A DNA stretch of 64,000 nt from Paraburkholderia bannensis NBRC 103871 (GTDB lineage: Bacteria > Pseudomonadota > Gammaproteobacteria > Burkholderiales > Burkholderiaceae): positions 186,001 through 250,000 of the forward strand of contig NZ_BAYA01000014.1 in the NCBI RefSeq assembly GCF_000685015.1, written 5' to 3'. The notes beneath the pieces are model-generated. The model was not told where the DNA came from and did no database searches. It was given only the letters and a program-made list of their open reading frames with translations. Position 1 is the stretch's first letter. Each line of letters starts with the position of its first letter. This document shows positions 26,395 through 35,985 of this stretch, piece after piece. Made by a program: the position numbers and the translations under genes.

Positions 26395-27723
26395 TTAGCC
26401 GATGCGCCCTGGCGTCATGATCGACGCCGTCCGTTCGGCGGGTTGCGGCAATGCTGCGAGGCGCGTGCGGGTGGCTTCGACTTGTGCGTCAAACGCCAGC
26501 CTCGCCGCCCCGCTGAGCGGCGCAACAAAGGCGAGCGACGTCAGCGTGAGCGGATCGACCGGCTGATCGTTGCGGCGCACCTCGAAATGCAGGTGCGGCC
26601 CGGTCGTAGTGCCGGTGCGGCCAACATAACCGATCACCTGACCCTGCTCGACACGCTGGCCGTATCGCAGGCCCTTTGCCCAGGACGCCAGATGGGCGTA
26701 GCGGGTCGAATAGCCGTCGTCGTGACGCAGCACGACCAGCTTGCCGTAGCCGCGCCCGCTCGCAGCCAGTTCGAGCGTGCCTTGGGCCGCAGCGTAAATC
26801 GGCGTGCCGACGGGCGCGGTCAGATCGACGCCCTCATGGAAACGCGGCTCGCCAAACACCGGATGCGTGCGCATGCCGAATGGCGAGCTCACGCGGCGAT
26901 AGTTCAATGGCATGGCGAAGGGCCGCCCGGCGAGCAGCGCGCCATCGAGCGTGTAGTACGCACCCTGTGCGGAGCCGGGCGCAACGAACCACAGCGCGTC
27001 GTACGTTTGGCCTTGCCAGTGCAACTCGACAGAGGCGACGCGCGGCGCGTTCAGGTCTTCGGCGAGATCCAGCATGACGCGGAAGGTGTCGCCGGGTTGC
27101 GCCTGGGCGTCGACATCCACATGCCCCGCGAACAAGGTCGCGATCTGTGCGGCGACGCTGGCGGGCAGGCCGGATTGCGCGATCGATTCGCGCAAGGTCG
27201 TATCGATCGAACCGGCCGCCGACTGAGGCGCGGGCTCGGGTAGCCCAAAACCGCCGGTGTCCGGCGCTTCTAGCGTAATCACGTGACCCGACCATTGATG
27301 GGCGCTCGAATGGGCGCTCGACCCGGCGGGCGGTTCAACATCGGCGAGCGGCAGGCACATCGACGCAAGACGCGAGCAAATCGTGCCAGGCGCGTGCATG
27401 GCGAACGGCACGATATCGGCGCCCGCGGCGAGGGGTTGGGCAAAGACGCCATCGACGTCGCGCAGGGACGGCCAGACACCATCGAAGGTCGTTGCGGGCA
27501 ACGCGCCCGGCAAAGTCATTTCATCGGCAAACGGGGCGCGGACGACGGCCGGGCCGTAGCTTGACGCCGTCGAAACGGCAGCTTGCGCGCCAGGCACGAA
27601 CGTCGTGGTCGCGCACAAAGCCAGCAGGGCAGCCACGCCGGAAAGCGTCTTGCGTTTGAGCGGCCGTTGCGCCGCCAGGGAAATGTCTTGCCCGCGCGCG
27701 AGGAGTGAATGGAAAGCGGTCAC
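26395..27723 (-). CDS. M23-family peptidoglycan metallopeptidase
   Basis: This 442-residue protein has a membrane or export segment near residues 25-50 (TLSGVAALLALCATTTF ending AQA-A). The C-terminal LytM/M23 domain is complete: zinc ligands in RFHEGVDLTAPVG (about residue 295) and GTTTGPHLHFEVRRN (about residue 375). It resembles MepM-type endopeptidases that cut D-Ala-mDAP cross-links, with a middle region that may hold the usual OapA/LysM-like part. It is transcribed toward hipA and stands alone. The active site is intact, unlike that of NlpD at 60011. Confidence 0.88.
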   Translation of the reverse strand: MTAFHSLLARGQDISLAAQRPLKRKTLSGVAALLALCATTTFVPGAQAAVSTASSYGPAVVRAPFADEMTLPGALPATTFDGVWPSLRDVDGVFAQPLAAGADIVPFAMHAPGTICSRLASMCLPLADVEPPAGSSAHSSAHQWSGHVITLEAPDTGGFGLPEPAPQSAAGSIDTTLRESIAQSGLPASVAAQIATLFAGHVDVDAQAQPGDTFRVMLDLAEDLNAPRVASVELHWQGQTYDALWFVAPGSAQGAYYTLDGALLAGRPFAMPLNYRRVSSPFGMRTHPVFGEPRFHEGVDLTAPVGTPIYAAAQGTLELAASGRGYGKLVVLRHDDGYSTRYAHLASWAKGLRYGQRVEQGQVIGYVGRTGTTTGPHLHFEVRRNDQPVDPLTLTSLAFVAPLSGAARLAFDAQVEATRTRLAALPQPAERTASIMTPGRIG

Positions 27724-28012
27724 TTTTGAGTCTCGCGGTTAGAAACAGAGAGGCGCGGGCGTGTGGCGGGAAGAGAGTATCGAGTATCGAATGTCAGGTC
27801 ATCGCGCCGCGTAGCCCAACGAGCGATGAAGAAATTTTACGAATCCGCCTCAGGGGAATCTGTAGAACGAGTTCGAATGACGGGAAACGAGGGAAATAGG
27901 GGAAGCGCTCAGGCGATCGACCTTATGCGCATAAAACGGGGGCGGATTACTCTTTTATTGCAACTAACCGCCGATTTTTCGAGGCCACAAGTGCTCAGGT
28001 GGCCCGTCGAAC

Positions 28013-28564
28013 TCAGGCAGCTTCGTCCTCGTCCATCGTCCGGCCGATGATTTTGGCCGGAAACGGTTCACCAGCACGGCGTTCAGGCAGATCGTGGCCG
28101 TGGCCCGCGGGACGACGCCGCGGCGCGACCGCATCGAGCAATGCCTGTTGTTCAGGCGGAATGGTGTAATCCCAGCCGAATTTGCTCAATTGCAGACTTT
28201 GCGCGATGCGCAGCGCGGGCTCCATGAATTGCACAGCCGCAGCGGGTTCGTAATGCGCCTGGACGGTGTCGAGAAACAGATAGAGCCAGTGGCTGAAGTG
28301 CTTGGGTTCGACACCGGCAACGGGCTCGTGCGCCTGCTGCACATTGCCGCGATACGACTTGCTGCCGAGCACGAGGCTCGACCAGAAGCGGCACATCTTC
28401 GGCAGATGTTCGTCCCAGCGTCCGGCCAGCGCGCCGTCGAAGACCGGGCCCAGCAGCGCATCGGCACGCACGCGGTCGTAGAACGCGTAGACCAGTTCGC
28501 GGATGTTGTCTTCGGTCGGATCGGGATGACGGACGCGCCCGGCGCCAGCGTTGGGGGGATTCAT
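28013..28564 (-). CDS. Group III truncated haemoglobin
   Basis: This 183-residue protein carries the truncated globin fold: ELVYAFYDRVRADALLGPVF, then LPKMCRFWSSLVLGSKSYRG and PKHFSHWLYLFLDTV. The His in KHFSHWLYLF region fits the proximal haem ligand. Group III proteins are linked to redox and nitric oxide handling. The start MNPPNAGAGRVRHPD was chosen because an upstream Met adds unlike residues. It diverges from an NsrR-type gene with a candidate operator between them, suggesting control by NO. Confidence 0.85.
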   Translation of the reverse strand: MNPPNAGAGRVRHPDPTEDNIRELVYAFYDRVRADALLGPVFDGALAGRWDEHLPKMCRFWSSLVLGSKSYRGNVQQAHEPVAGVEPKHFSHWLYLFLDTVQAHYEPAAAVQFMEPALRIAQSLQLSKFGWDYTIPPEQQALLDAVAPRRRPAGHGHDLPERRAGEPFPAKIIGRTMDEDEAA

Positions 28565-28581
28565 GGTGGAACCTGAGCAGA

Positions 28582-28622
28582 AGCGGCAATGAAGCGGCAA
28601 TGAAGCCGCAATGAAGCGGTGA
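28582..28622 (+). repeat. 11-bp tandem repeat before the truncated globin gene
   Basis: The unit AGCGGCAATGA occurs at 28582, 28593 and, with one change, 28604, with a partial fourth copy. The period is one helical turn. It sits 18-58 bases before the globin start, in its expected leader or promoter. Confidence 0.85.
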
Positions 28623-28649
28623 GCGAATCATGATACCCGGCCAGGCTAA

Positions 28650-28672
28650 AACGTGCATGTCGCTTGCATGTT
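28650..28672 (+). promoter_or_regulatory. Candidate NsrR-type operator in the divergent region
   Basis: AACGTGCA and TGCATGTT form an imperfect palindrome around seven bases, and TGCATGT occurs twice with 11-bp spacing. It lies between the globin and nsrR-like starts. Similarity to the ATGCATTT-type NsrR half-sites is only partial. Confidence 0.45.
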
Positions 28673-28726
28673 AATGTACGGCTTCACCTTTCAGTATTCA
28701 GTACCCCTGTCCAGAACCCTGTCGCC

Positions 28727-29233
28727 ATGAGACTGACCGATTACACCGACTATTCGCTGCGCGTGATGCTGTATCTCGCGTTGCGCCGCGACGGCCTTTC
28801 GACGATTCAGGAAATCTCGGACGCTTACGGCATCTCGAAGAACCATCTGATGAAGGTGGTACAGCGTCTGGGCGAGCTGGGCTGGGTCGATACCGTGCGC
28901 GGGCGCAATGGCGGCCTGCGGCTCGCGCCGGAGTCGCAGACGCTGAGCGTCGGCGCAGTAGTGCGTCAGACCGAGAACGACTTTGCACTGGTCGGCTGCT
29001 TTCCGGATGAGCAGGGCGAGCGCCGTCAGTGCGTCATAGAGCCGCAATGCCGTCTCAAGCACGCGCTGGCGGCCGCGCGCGATGCGTTTCTTGCCGAACT
29101 CGATCGTCATACCATCGGCGAAATCGCCCAGCCGGCGAGCGACCTGAGCGGCCTGCTTGGCCTCGCGCCTGTCCAGTTCGTGCCGAACGCCACCGGAACC
29201 GTTGCGCGCCGCGCGCCATCGCGCGAGCATTGA
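28727..29233 (+). CDS. nsrR: Rrf2-family transcriptional regulator, NsrR-like
   Basis: This 168-residue protein has the Rrf2 winged helix (MRLTDYTDYSLRVMLYLALR, then ISKNHLMKVVQRLGELGWV and VRGRNGGLRLA). Three Cys residues for an iron-sulfur cluster are in GCFPDEQGERRQC and CVIEPQCRLKHAL, spaced 10 and 5 apart; the first spacing is wider than in E. coli NsrR. NsrR senses nitric oxide through its cluster and represses detoxification genes. The divergent truncated globin fits that target. The RGRNGGLRLA wing and CRLKHAL segment favour NsrR over IscR. Confidence 0.83.
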   Translation: MRLTDYTDYSLRVMLYLALRRDGLSTIQEISDAYGISKNHLMKVVQRLGELGWVDTVRGRNGGLRLAPESQTLSVGAVVRQTENDFALVGCFPDEQGERRQCVIEPQCRLKHALAAARDAFLAELDRHTIGEIAQPASDLSGLLGLAPVQFVPNATGTVARRAPSREH

Positions 29234-29355
29234 GCGCACGCGCGCCAACAGGACGCTCTTCTGCGGTTTTCCCGCGCCATTGCGGCAGTCTGCCGCGCGG
29301 CTGGCGGGCCTGCGCGCGCCTGGCGTAAAAATCGGAAAAAATGACGTGATCGGCG

Positions 29356-29380
29356 CTTGAAAATGGCGCATGACCCCTTA
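29356..29380 (+). promoter_or_regulatory. Heat-shock (RpoH) promoter of clpB
   Basis: CTTGAAA (29356-29362), 11 bases, then CCCCTTA (29374-29380) match the sigma-32 consensus CTTGAAA and CCCCAT. It lies 41 bases before the clpB ATG, with GGAGG close to the start. Confidence 0.85.
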
Positions 29381-29420
29381 GATTTGATGACAGTCAAGAA
29401 TACTGGAGGTCTCGCTTTAA

Positions 29421-32018
29421 ATGAGAATCGACAAACTCACCACCAAGTTTCAGGAAGCACTCGCCGACGCGCAAAGTCTCGCTGTCGGCCACGATAATCA
29501 ATACATCGAACCGGTTCACCTGCTGGCGGCGCTCGTCGCGCAACAGGACGGCTCCGCACGCTCGCTGATGTCGCGTGCAGGCGTGCAGGTTCAGGCGCTG
29601 CAGAACTCGCTGAACGACGCGATCAACCGTTTGCCGCAGGTGCAGGGCACCGACGGCAACGTCCAGGTCGGCCGCGAGCTCACGGGCCTGCTCAACCAGG
29701 CCGACAAGGAAGCGCAAAAGCTCAACGACACCTACATTGCGAGCGAGATGTTCCTGCTGGCGGTCGCCGACGACAAGGGTGACGCCGGCCAGATCGCGCG
29801 CAAGAACGGCTTGACGCGCAAGGCGCTTGAATCGGCGATCGTCGCCGTCCGTGGCGGCGCACAGGTGCATAGCCAGGACGCCGAAAGCCAGCGCGAAGCG
29901 CTCAAGAAGTACACGGTCGACCTGACCGAGCGCGCCCGTGCCGGCAAGCTCGATCCCGTGATCGGGCGCGACGACGAAATCCGCCGCTCGATCCAGATCC
30001 TGCAACGCCGCACCAAGAACAACCCGGTGCTGATCGGCGAGCCGGGCGTGGGCAAGACGGCCATCGTCGAAGGTCTCGCGCAGCGCATCGTCAACGGCGA
30101 AGTGCCGGAAACGCTCAAGGGCAAGCGCGTGCTGTCGCTCGACATGGCGGCGCTGCTGGCCGGCGCGAAGTATCGCGGCGAGTTCGAAGAGCGCCTGAAG
30201 TCCGTGCTCAACGACATCGCCAAGGACGAAGGCCAGACCATCGTCTTCATCGACGAAATCCACACGATGGTGGGCGCGGGCAAGGCCGAAGGCGCGATGG
30301 ATGCGGGCAACATGCTCAAGCCGGCGCTTTCGCGCGGCGAGCTGCATTGCATCGGCGCGACCACGCTCGACGAATATCGCAAGTACATCGAAAAGGACGC
30401 CGCGCTGGAGCGCCGCTTCCAGAAGGTGCTCGTCGACGAGCCGTCGGTCGAGGCGACCATCGCGATCCTGCGCGGTCTGCAGGAAAAGTACGAACTGCAC
30501 CACGGCGTGGAAATCACCGACCCGGCGATCGTCGCGGCGGCCGAGCTGTCGCATCGCTACATCACGGATCGCTTCCTGCCGGACAAGGCCATCGACCTGA
30601 TCGACGAAGCGGCTTCGAAGATCAAGATGGAAATTGATTCGAAGCCCGAAGAGATGGACAAGCTCGATCGCCGCCTGATCCAGCTGAAGATCGAGCGCGA
30701 AGCCGTCAAGAAGGAAAAGGACGAAGCCTCGCAAAAGCGTCTGCAGCTGATCGAGGAAGAAATCGATCGCCTGAGCCTCGAATATAAGGATCTCGAAGAG
30801 ATCTGGACTGCGGAAAAGGCCGCCGTGCAGGGCAGCGCGCAGATCAAGGAAGAGATCGACCGCGTGCGCGCCGAGATCACGAAATTCCAGCGCGAAGGCA
30901 AGCTCGAAAAGGTCGCGGAACTCCAGTACGGCAAGCTGCCGCAACTGGAATCGCAACTCAAGCAGGTCGCGCAGGCCGAAGCGAGCGAGCAGAGCAACCC
31001 GACGCGCCATCGTCTCTTGCGCACCCAGGTGGGCGCCGAGGAAATCGCGGAAGTGGTCTCGCGTTCGACCGGCATTCCCGTCTCGCGCATGATGCAGGGC
31101 GAGCGCGAAAAGCTGCTGCTGATCGAAGACAAGCTGCATGAGCGCGTGGTCGGCCAGGATGAAGCGATCACTGCCGTGGCCGATGCGATCCGCCGCTCGC
31201 GCGCTGGTCTCGCGGATCCGAACAGGCCGTACGGTTCGTTCCTGTTCCTCGGGCCGACGGGCGTGGGCAAGACCGAGTTGTGCAAGGCGCTTGCGGGTTT
31301 CCTGTTCGATTCGGAGGATCATCTCATCCGCATCGACATGAGCGAGTTCATGGAGAAGCACAGCGTCGCGCGCCTGATCGGCGCGCCGCCGGGCTACGTC
31401 GGCTACGAGGAAGGCGGCTACCTGACCGAGGCCGTGCGCCGCAAGCCGTATAGCGTGATCCTGCTCGACGAAGTCGAAAAGGCGCACCCGGACGTGTTCA
31501 ACGTGCTGCTGCAAGTGCTCGACGACGGTCGCATGACCGATGGCCAGGGCCGCACGGTCGACTTCAAGAACACAGTGATCGTGATGACGTCGAACCTGGG
31601 TTCGCACCTGATCCAGTCGATGGCGGGCGAGCCGCAGGAAGCGGTCAAGGAAGCGGTGTGGAACGAAGTGAAGCTGCAGTTCCGCCCCGAGTTCCTCAAC
31701 CGTATCGACGAAGTCGTCGTGTTCCATGCACTCGGCAAGGAGAACATCGAGTCGATCGCGAAGATCCAGTTGCAGCGCCTGCGCGAGCGTCTGGAAAAGC
31801 TCGACATGGAACTCGTGGTGTCGGACGAAGCGCTCGGCAAGATCGCCGATGTCGGCTACGACCCGCTGTTCGGCGCGCGCCCGCTCAAGCGTGCGATCCA
31901 GCAGGAGATCGAAAATCCGGTCGCCAAGCTGATCCTCGCGGGCAGGTTCGGGCCGAAGGACGTGATTCCGGTCGATGTGCAGGACGGCAAGCTCGTGTTC
32001 GAACGCATCGTGCATTGA
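29421..32018 (+). CDS. clpB: ATP-dependent disaggregase ClpB
   Basis: This 865-residue Hsp100 protein solubilises aggregated proteins with DnaK. The N-terminal Clp repeat domain starts [21 protein letters not shown]1 has Walker A GEPGVGKT (about residue 206) and [14 protein letters not shown] long coiled-coil middle domain runs over about residues 405-525 ([20 protein letters not shown]), which separates ClpB from ClpA. NBD2 has [15 protein letters not shown] (about residue 610). The length matches E. coli ClpB (857). It sits behind a clear RpoH promoter and ends at a terminator. Confidence 0.97.
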   Translation: MRIDKLTTKFQEALADAQSLAVGHDNQYIEPVHLLAALVAQQDGSARSLMSRAGVQVQALQNSLNDAINRLPQVQGTDGNVQVGRELTGLLNQADKEAQKLNDTYIASEMFLLAVADDKGDAGQIARKNGLTRKALESAIVAVRGGAQVHSQDAESQREALKKYTVDLTERARAGKLDPVIGRDDEIRRSIQILQRRTKNNPVLIGEPGVGKTAIVEGLAQRIVNGEVPETLKGKRVLSLDMAALLAGAKYRGEFEERLKSVLNDIAKDEGQTIVFIDEIHTMVGAGKAEGAMDAGNMLKPALSRGELHCIGATTLDEYRKYIEKDAALERRFQKVLVDEPSVEATIAILRGLQEKYELHHGVEITDPAIVAAAELSHRYITDRFLPDKAIDLIDEAASKIKMEIDSKPEEMDKLDRRLIQLKIEREAVKKEKDEASQKRLQLIEEEIDRLSLEYKDLEEIWTAEKAAVQGSAQIKEEIDRVRAEITKFQREGKLEKVAELQYGKLPQLESQLKQVAQAEASEQSNPTRHRLLRTQVGAEEIAEVVSRSTGIPVSRMMQGEREKLLLIEDKLHERVVGQDEAITAVADAIRRSRAGLADPNRPYGSFLFLGPTGVGKTELCKALAGFLFDSEDHLIRIDMSEFMEKHSVARLIGAPPGYVGYEEGGYLTEAVRRKPYSVILLDEVEKAHPDVFNVLLQVLDDGRMTDGQGRTVDFKNTVIVMTSNLGSHLIQSMAGEPQEAVKEAVWNEVKLQFRPEFLNRIDEVVVFHALGKENIESIAKIQLQRLRERLEKLDMELVVSDEALGKIADVGYDPLFGARPLKRAIQQEIENPVAKLILAGRFGPKDVIPVDVQDGKLVFERIVH

Positions 32019-32084
32019 ACGTAGGCGCTTGCGCGTGATGGCGCATGATGTTGCGGGCCGCAAGGCTCGCACCGCTGCAAATGC

Positions 32085-32115
32085 AAAGGGCTCCCCAGTC
32101 GGGGAGCCCTTTTTT
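32085..32115 (+). terminator. Intrinsic terminator after clpB
   Basis: GGGCTCCCC pairs perfectly with GGGGAGCCC around AGTC, followed by six Ts. It also separates clpB from the convergent yidB-like gene. Confidence 0.93.
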
Positions 32116-32142
32116 ATGGCCGCTTGATTACGGGCGGGGCGC

Positions 32143-32580
32143 TCAGGCCTGCTTGTTGCCGCCGAACAGCGAAGCCAGGCCGCCGAGCGTGCCCAGCACG
32201 CTTTCGGTGTTGATCTGGCCGCCTTGCGGCACTTCGCCGTTCGGCGTGCCCGCGTTGACGATGTGCGGCAGCACCTGGGCGAGCAGGCCGCTCACCTGGC
32301 TCGGCTCCATGCCGACCTTCTGCGCGAGGCCCGACACCACGTCGGAGCCCAGCACGTTATGCAGTTGATCGGCGGAAACCGCCTGGTTTTCGCCGTTGCC
32401 GACCCACGATTGCGCGATGTCGCCGAGGCCGCCTTGCTGGAACTTCTGGATGAGGCCGTTCAGGCCGCCCGGCTGGTTGTTGACGAATTCCATCGCCAGC
32501 GCGAGGAGTTGGGCCTGGCCGCCGCCTTGTTGCTGTTGCGACGAACCGAGCAGGGAACCGAGGGTATCAAACAGGCTCAT
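32143..32580 (-). CDS. YidB-like protein (DUF937)
   Basis: This 145-residue protein matches the YidB/DUF937 family: MSLFDTLGSLLGSSQQQQGG, LNGLIQKFQQGGLGDIAQSW and a C-terminal LGGLASLFGGN. The family is small, Gly/Gln-rich and of unknown function. No signal peptide or membrane segment is seen. It converges on clpB and lies 81 bases downstream of the ComEA-like gene on the same strand. Confidence 0.85.
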   Translation of the reverse strand: MSLFDTLGSLLGSSQQQQGGGQAQLLALAMEFVNNQPGGLNGLIQKFQQGGLGDIAQSWVGNGENQAVSADQLHNVLGSDVVSGLAQKVGMEPSQVSGLLAQVLPHIVNAGTPNGEVPQGGQINTESVLGTLGGLASLFGGNKQA

Positions 32581-32661
32581 GACAATCTCTCTGAATAGTG
32601 GCCGTGGCGAGGGCCGCAGCCGGTGATGACGACGGCGCGCGACATGCGCGCCGCAATGTTC

Positions 32662-33258
32662 TTAGGCACCCGATGCGGCCGCATCCGAAGCCGCCTTGCT
32701 CTTCTTCGACTTCTTGGTCTTCTTGGCCTTGGCGTCCGAAGCCGCGCCCGGCGCGGAGGCCGCGGAGCCAGCAGCGGCGGCGCTCGCGGCGGCGTCCTTC
32801 TTGCTCTTGCCCTTGGACTTGCTCGCCTTCGCGTCCGATGCGGCTTGCGGCGCGGTCGTGGCGGCAGGAGCAGGGGTTTGCGCCATGGTCGTGGCGGGGT
32901 TGGGCGCCGTGCCCGTGGTTGCCGCCGGCGCCGCCGTGCTCTTGCTGCTCTTTGACGCTGCTGCAGGCTTGCCCGCCGGCGGCGCGGAAGAGCCGTTGAT
33001 CGTCAGGCCCGCGGCTTCCAGGTTCTGCACCGACTTCGGGCCAATGCCCTTGACGCGGTTCACCAGATCGTCGGCGTCCTTGAACGGGCCGTTTTTCGTG
33101 CGCTCGTCGATGATCGCCTTGGCGTGCACGGGGCCAATGCCCTTGACCGATTCGAGCGCGGTTTCATCGGCGCTGTTGACTTCGACGCCCGCGATGGCGA
33201 GCGCGGCGGACAGCGAGAACCCAATTGCGAGGAACAGCATCAGCAACTTCTTGAGCAT
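32662..33258 (-). CDS. ComEA-like exported helix-hairpin-helix protein with Lys/Ala-rich tail
   Basis: This 198-residue protein starts with the signal peptide MLKKLLMLFLAIGFSLSAALA. Residues about 24-85 form a double HhH domain (VNSADETALESVKGIGPVHA and NRVKGIGPKSVQNLEAAGL), as in ComEA proteins that bind DNA at the cell surface. The remaining 100 residues are Ala, Lys and Ser rich, with repeated K-S-K stretches such as KAKKTKKSKKSK, like histone H1-type tails. The tail could bind DNA without sequence choice. A role in DNA uptake is inferred from the domain only; no other competence genes are near. Confidence 0.83.
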   Translation of the reverse strand: MLKKLLMLFLAIGFSLSAALAIAGVEVNSADETALESVKGIGPVHAKAIIDERTKNGPFKDADDLVNRVKGIGPKSVQNLEAAGLTINGSSAPPAGKPAAASKSSKSTAAPAATTGTAPNPATTMAQTPAPAATTAPQAASDAKASKSKGKSKKDAAASAAAAGSAASAPGAASDAKAKKTKKSKKSKAASDAAASGA

Positions 33259-33529
33259 GGCAATCACTCCATTGAGGGCATTTCGGTTAGCCGGGAACGG
33301 ACGACGCATCCAGTCGTTGGTGCTGCGCTACAAGAATAGGACAGTTGGCGTATCCGTGGACGGGAAGCGGTCGATTTATACCCACGGTTTCGTGGCAAGA
33401 CAATCGCGCCGCACAATATTTAAAACTTCTGTGCATTCGTGCGGCAGGATGGCTGCGGCAGCGTGCGCCAGGGTGGTGCGTGCGATTGCGCTGGACTGAA
33501 CCATGCTTCAGGCCGCAAACAAGCTGGAT
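33259..33529. other. Gap between the ComEA-like gene and acoR
   Basis: About 270 bases with no supported gene. It lies downstream of acoR and upstream of the ComEA-like gene, so it should hold an acoR terminator and the ComEA-like promoter. I cannot identify either with confidence. Confidence 0.5.
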
Positions 33530-35506
33530 TCAGGCCCGATGCGGGCCCACGATGCCGAACTTCGCCACCCGCCGATAGAGCGTCGCGCGCGACATGCCGA
33601 GCGCGGCCGCAGCCGCATTGGGACGCCAGCGATGCGCCGTCAGCGCGGCGAGGATGCGCGCGCGTTCGTCCGCTTCATCGGTTTCGCTTGCCGCGTCGCG
33701 CGCTGAGACTGGGCGCGTGCCCCCGGGTTCGGGCGGCGGCAATTGCGGTGCGAGATCGGCGCTCAAATGCCGCGCCTCCACGCGAACCGTGTCGCAAACG
33801 GCGCATGCGTAGCGCAACGCGTTGCGTAGCTGACGCAGATTGCCGGGCCACGCAAACGCGGCGAGGCGCGCTGCAAGCTGCGCATCGAGCGCGAGCGGAC
33901 GGCCCGCGGCCTGCGCTTCTTCGGCGAACACCGTGTCGATCAGCGTGGCGATATCGCGGCGCTCGCGCAGCGGCGGCAGCGTGAGCACCGCGCCGCACAG
34001 GCGGTAGTAGAGATCGTCGCGGAAGCTGCCTTCGGCGGCCATGCGCGCGAGATCGCGGTGCGTCGCGCAGATCACGTCGAGATCGACGCGCGTGGGCGCT
34101 TCGCCGCCCAGCGGCAAGACTTCGCCTTCCGCGAGCACGCGCAAGAGGCGCGTCTGCAACGCAAGCGGCATATCGCCGATTTCGTCGAGAAACAGCGTGC
34201 CGCCATCGGCCATCGCGATCTTGCCGCGCGCGCCGTGCCGTCGCGCACCCGTGAACGCGCCCGGCGCATAGCCGAACAGCTCGCTCTCGATCAGCGATTC
34301 CGGCAGTGCGCCGCAATTCACGGCGACGAACGGCCGGTTGCGGCGCGGCCCCGCATCGTGGATCGCGCGCGCAAAGACTTCCTTGCCCGCGCCCGTTTCG
34401 CCGAGCAGCAGCACCGGCAGGCGCTTGCCCGCGACACGCTGGGCGATGCGGGCGTTCCCGGCGACGCGCTCATCGGCGCTGCGTAAAAACGGGCCGAGTG
34501 CGCCGTGCTCGTGCGCGTCGTCGTGATGTGCGGCGCGCACATCGCGCAGCGGCGTCGCGCCATGCTGGCCCGCCGAGGCAACGCGCCCGAGCGGCGCACG
34601 AATGCGCGCGTACAGCATCGCGCCGCTTGCGCGCAGGCGCAGCGCCGCAATCGCTTCGATCCGGCCGATATCGCGCAGCTGTACATGCGAGGAATCGAAA
34701 ATCTCGTCGATATGGCGCGGCGCGTCGAGTCCCGCGATGCATTCGCGCGCGCGCCGGTTCGCGGCCATCACGTTGCCGTTCTCGTCGAAAGCGATCAGCA
34801 GTTCGGGCTGCGCTTCGACGTAGTTGCGGTTCTGATGCCCGAACAGAATCCAGCACGCCGAGGTGCGATGCAGAAAATAGCCGTCCTCGATGAGCGTGGC
34901 GCTCTGGCGCACGAGCTGATTGACGATGCGCTGGCTGTCGCGGTTGTCGGGCGACTGCACCGCCGACGCATCGAGCACGCCGATCAGTTCGCCGCCCGGC
35001 GCGAAGATCGGCGCGGCGCTGCAGGTCAGCGTCGTGAAGGCGGCGCGGAAGTGATCGGTCTTGTGCACCGTGATCGGCGCGAGATCGGTGAGCACGCTCG
35101 CGATGCCGCACGTGCCTTCCTCGCTTTCCGACCAGCAGGAACCGACGTAGAGGCCCGCGTGCTTGAAGTCGTTGCGGCGTTCGCGGTCGATGCGCGAATC
35201 GATGGTGACGCCGTGCGCGTCGGTGAGCATCACGCAGTAATCGGCGTCGCGCACGGTTTCGTGCAGACGCGTGAGGCATTGGCCCGAGGCGCGCAGGAAG
35301 GCTTCCTCGCGGTCGCGAATCTCGCGCAGCTCGGCGGCGCTCAGCACGCGTGGCCCGATCACCGAGCCGGGATCGAGCTGATAGCGCTCGAACGAGCGCT
35401 GCCATGACGACACAAGGCGCGGCGAGTCGGACGGCGCGGGCAGCCGGCCTTCAACGGCCCCGCGCACGCGTTCGGCGTGGCGGGTGGGCGCAAGAGCGTA
35501 GGGCAT
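33530..35506 (-). CDS. acoR: Sigma-54-dependent activator of acetoin catabolism
   Basis: This 658-residue protein has an N-terminal GAF-type sensory region (about 70-230, with [16 protein letters not shown]), a PAS-like part, and an AAA+ domain from about residue 345. The AAA+ part has [17 protein letters not shown] (Walker A), the sigma-54 contact loop GAFTGA and [15 protein letters not shown] (Walker B). A Fis-type helix-turn-helix ends it ([20 protein letters not shown]). It diverges from the aco operon, which has a -24/-12 promoter. Met at 35506 is preferred over an upstream Met that reads low-complexity sequence. Confidence 0.9.
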   Translation of the reverse strand: MPYALAPTRHAERVRGAVEGRLPAPSDSPRLVSSWQRSFERYQLDPGSVIGPRVLSAAELREIRDREEAFLRASGQCLTRLHETVRDADYCVMLTDAHGVTIDSRIDRERRNDFKHAGLYVGSCWSESEEGTCGIASVLTDLAPITVHKTDHFRAAFTTLTCSAAPIFAPGGELIGVLDASAVQSPDNRDSQRIVNQLVRQSATLIEDGYFLHRTSACWILFGHQNRNYVEAQPELLIAFDENGNVMAANRRARECIAGLDAPRHIDEIFDSSHVQLRDIGRIEAIAALRLRASGAMLYARIRAPLGRVASAGQHGATPLRDVRAAHHDDAHEHGALGPFLRSADERVAGNARIAQRVAGKRLPVLLLGETGAGKEVFARAIHDAGPRRNRPFVAVNCGALPESLIESELFGYAPGAFTGARRHGARGKIAMADGGTLFLDEIGDMPLALQTRLLRVLAEGEVLPLGGEAPTRVDLDVICATHRDLARMAAEGSFRDDLYYRLCGAVLTLPPLRERRDIATLIDTVFAEEAQAAGRPLALDAQLAARLAAFAWPGNLRQLRNALRYACAVCDTVRVEARHLSADLAPQLPPPEPGGTRPVSARDAASETDEADERARILAALTAHRWRPNAAAAALGMSRATLYRRVAKFGIVGPHRA

Positions 35507-35622
35507 GAGCGGTTCCAGGCGGTTCCAGGCAAGGCGCGGCGCGCTTGCGGACGCGGGCGGCGCGACCTTTTGTAGCACATTCGCCGCGCGCGATCACACC
35601 GCAGCGCAGCAAGCGAGACGGC

Positions 35623-35638
35623 TGAGACGATCGTCTCA
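35623..35638 (+). promoter_or_regulatory. Palindromic upstream site, candidate AcoR enhancer
   Basis: TGAGACGATCGTCTCA is a perfect 16-bp palindrome about 237 bases before the -24 element, a normal distance for a sigma-54 enhancer. Half-copies of TGAGACG recur at about 35658 and 35766. Binding by AcoR is inferred. Confidence 0.6.
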
Positions 35639-35874
35639 AGGCGTTCCGGCCTGCCGTTGAGACGCAGGTCGATTGCCGGGCAAGCCCTTCTGGCGGGCCT
35701 TTCCGGCGATGCGTTCCGGCGCGGGGCGTGAGCGCGGCCGTGCGCGATTCGCTGGGCGCCGTCGCATGAGACGCGCTCGCGGCTACCGGCGTTCTCGCCG
35801 CAACCCGGGCGCATTGCCCGCAAACGCCCACGGCAAAAGCCTTTGCCGAATCGACCGAAGCGCTTCCGAGCGAT

Positions 35875-35890
35875 TGGCATAACGCTTGCA
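35875..35890 (+). promoter_or_regulatory. Sigma-54 (-24/-12) promoter of the aco operon
   Basis: TGGCAT-AACGC-TTGCA matches TGGCAC-N5-TTGCA at all but one base; the GG and GC pairs are separated by the required 10 bases. Transcription would start near 35902, about 84 bases before acoX. Confidence 0.82.
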
Positions 35891-35985
35891 GAGAGTGACG
35901 GCATTCAAGGCGCGAAAACGCTGCATCAGCGCCCACACCAGAAGTCCATGCGCGCCTGGCGACGCATGGACAGGAGACAACGCCC

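Larger units (their letters stand above)
35507..35985. other. Divergent control region between acoR and acoX
   Basis: About 480 bases with no gene. It holds the palindrome at 35623-35638, a TTGAGACG half-copy near 35657, a TGAGACG copy near 35766, the sigma-54 promoter at 35875-35890 and a roughly 80-base leader before acoX. The acoR promoter is not identified. Confidence 0.7.

Noticed and set aside
27923-27934. Palindrome TTATGCGCATAA between the globin and M23 genes
   Set aside because: A perfect 12-bp palindrome can occur by chance; it is far from any clear promoter and shows no second copy.
29394-32072. An 892-residue open frame antisense to clpB
   Set aside because: It mirrors clpB along its full length. 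High GC at third positions removes stop codons from the opposite strand; the translation is Arg/His/Leu-rich with no domain.
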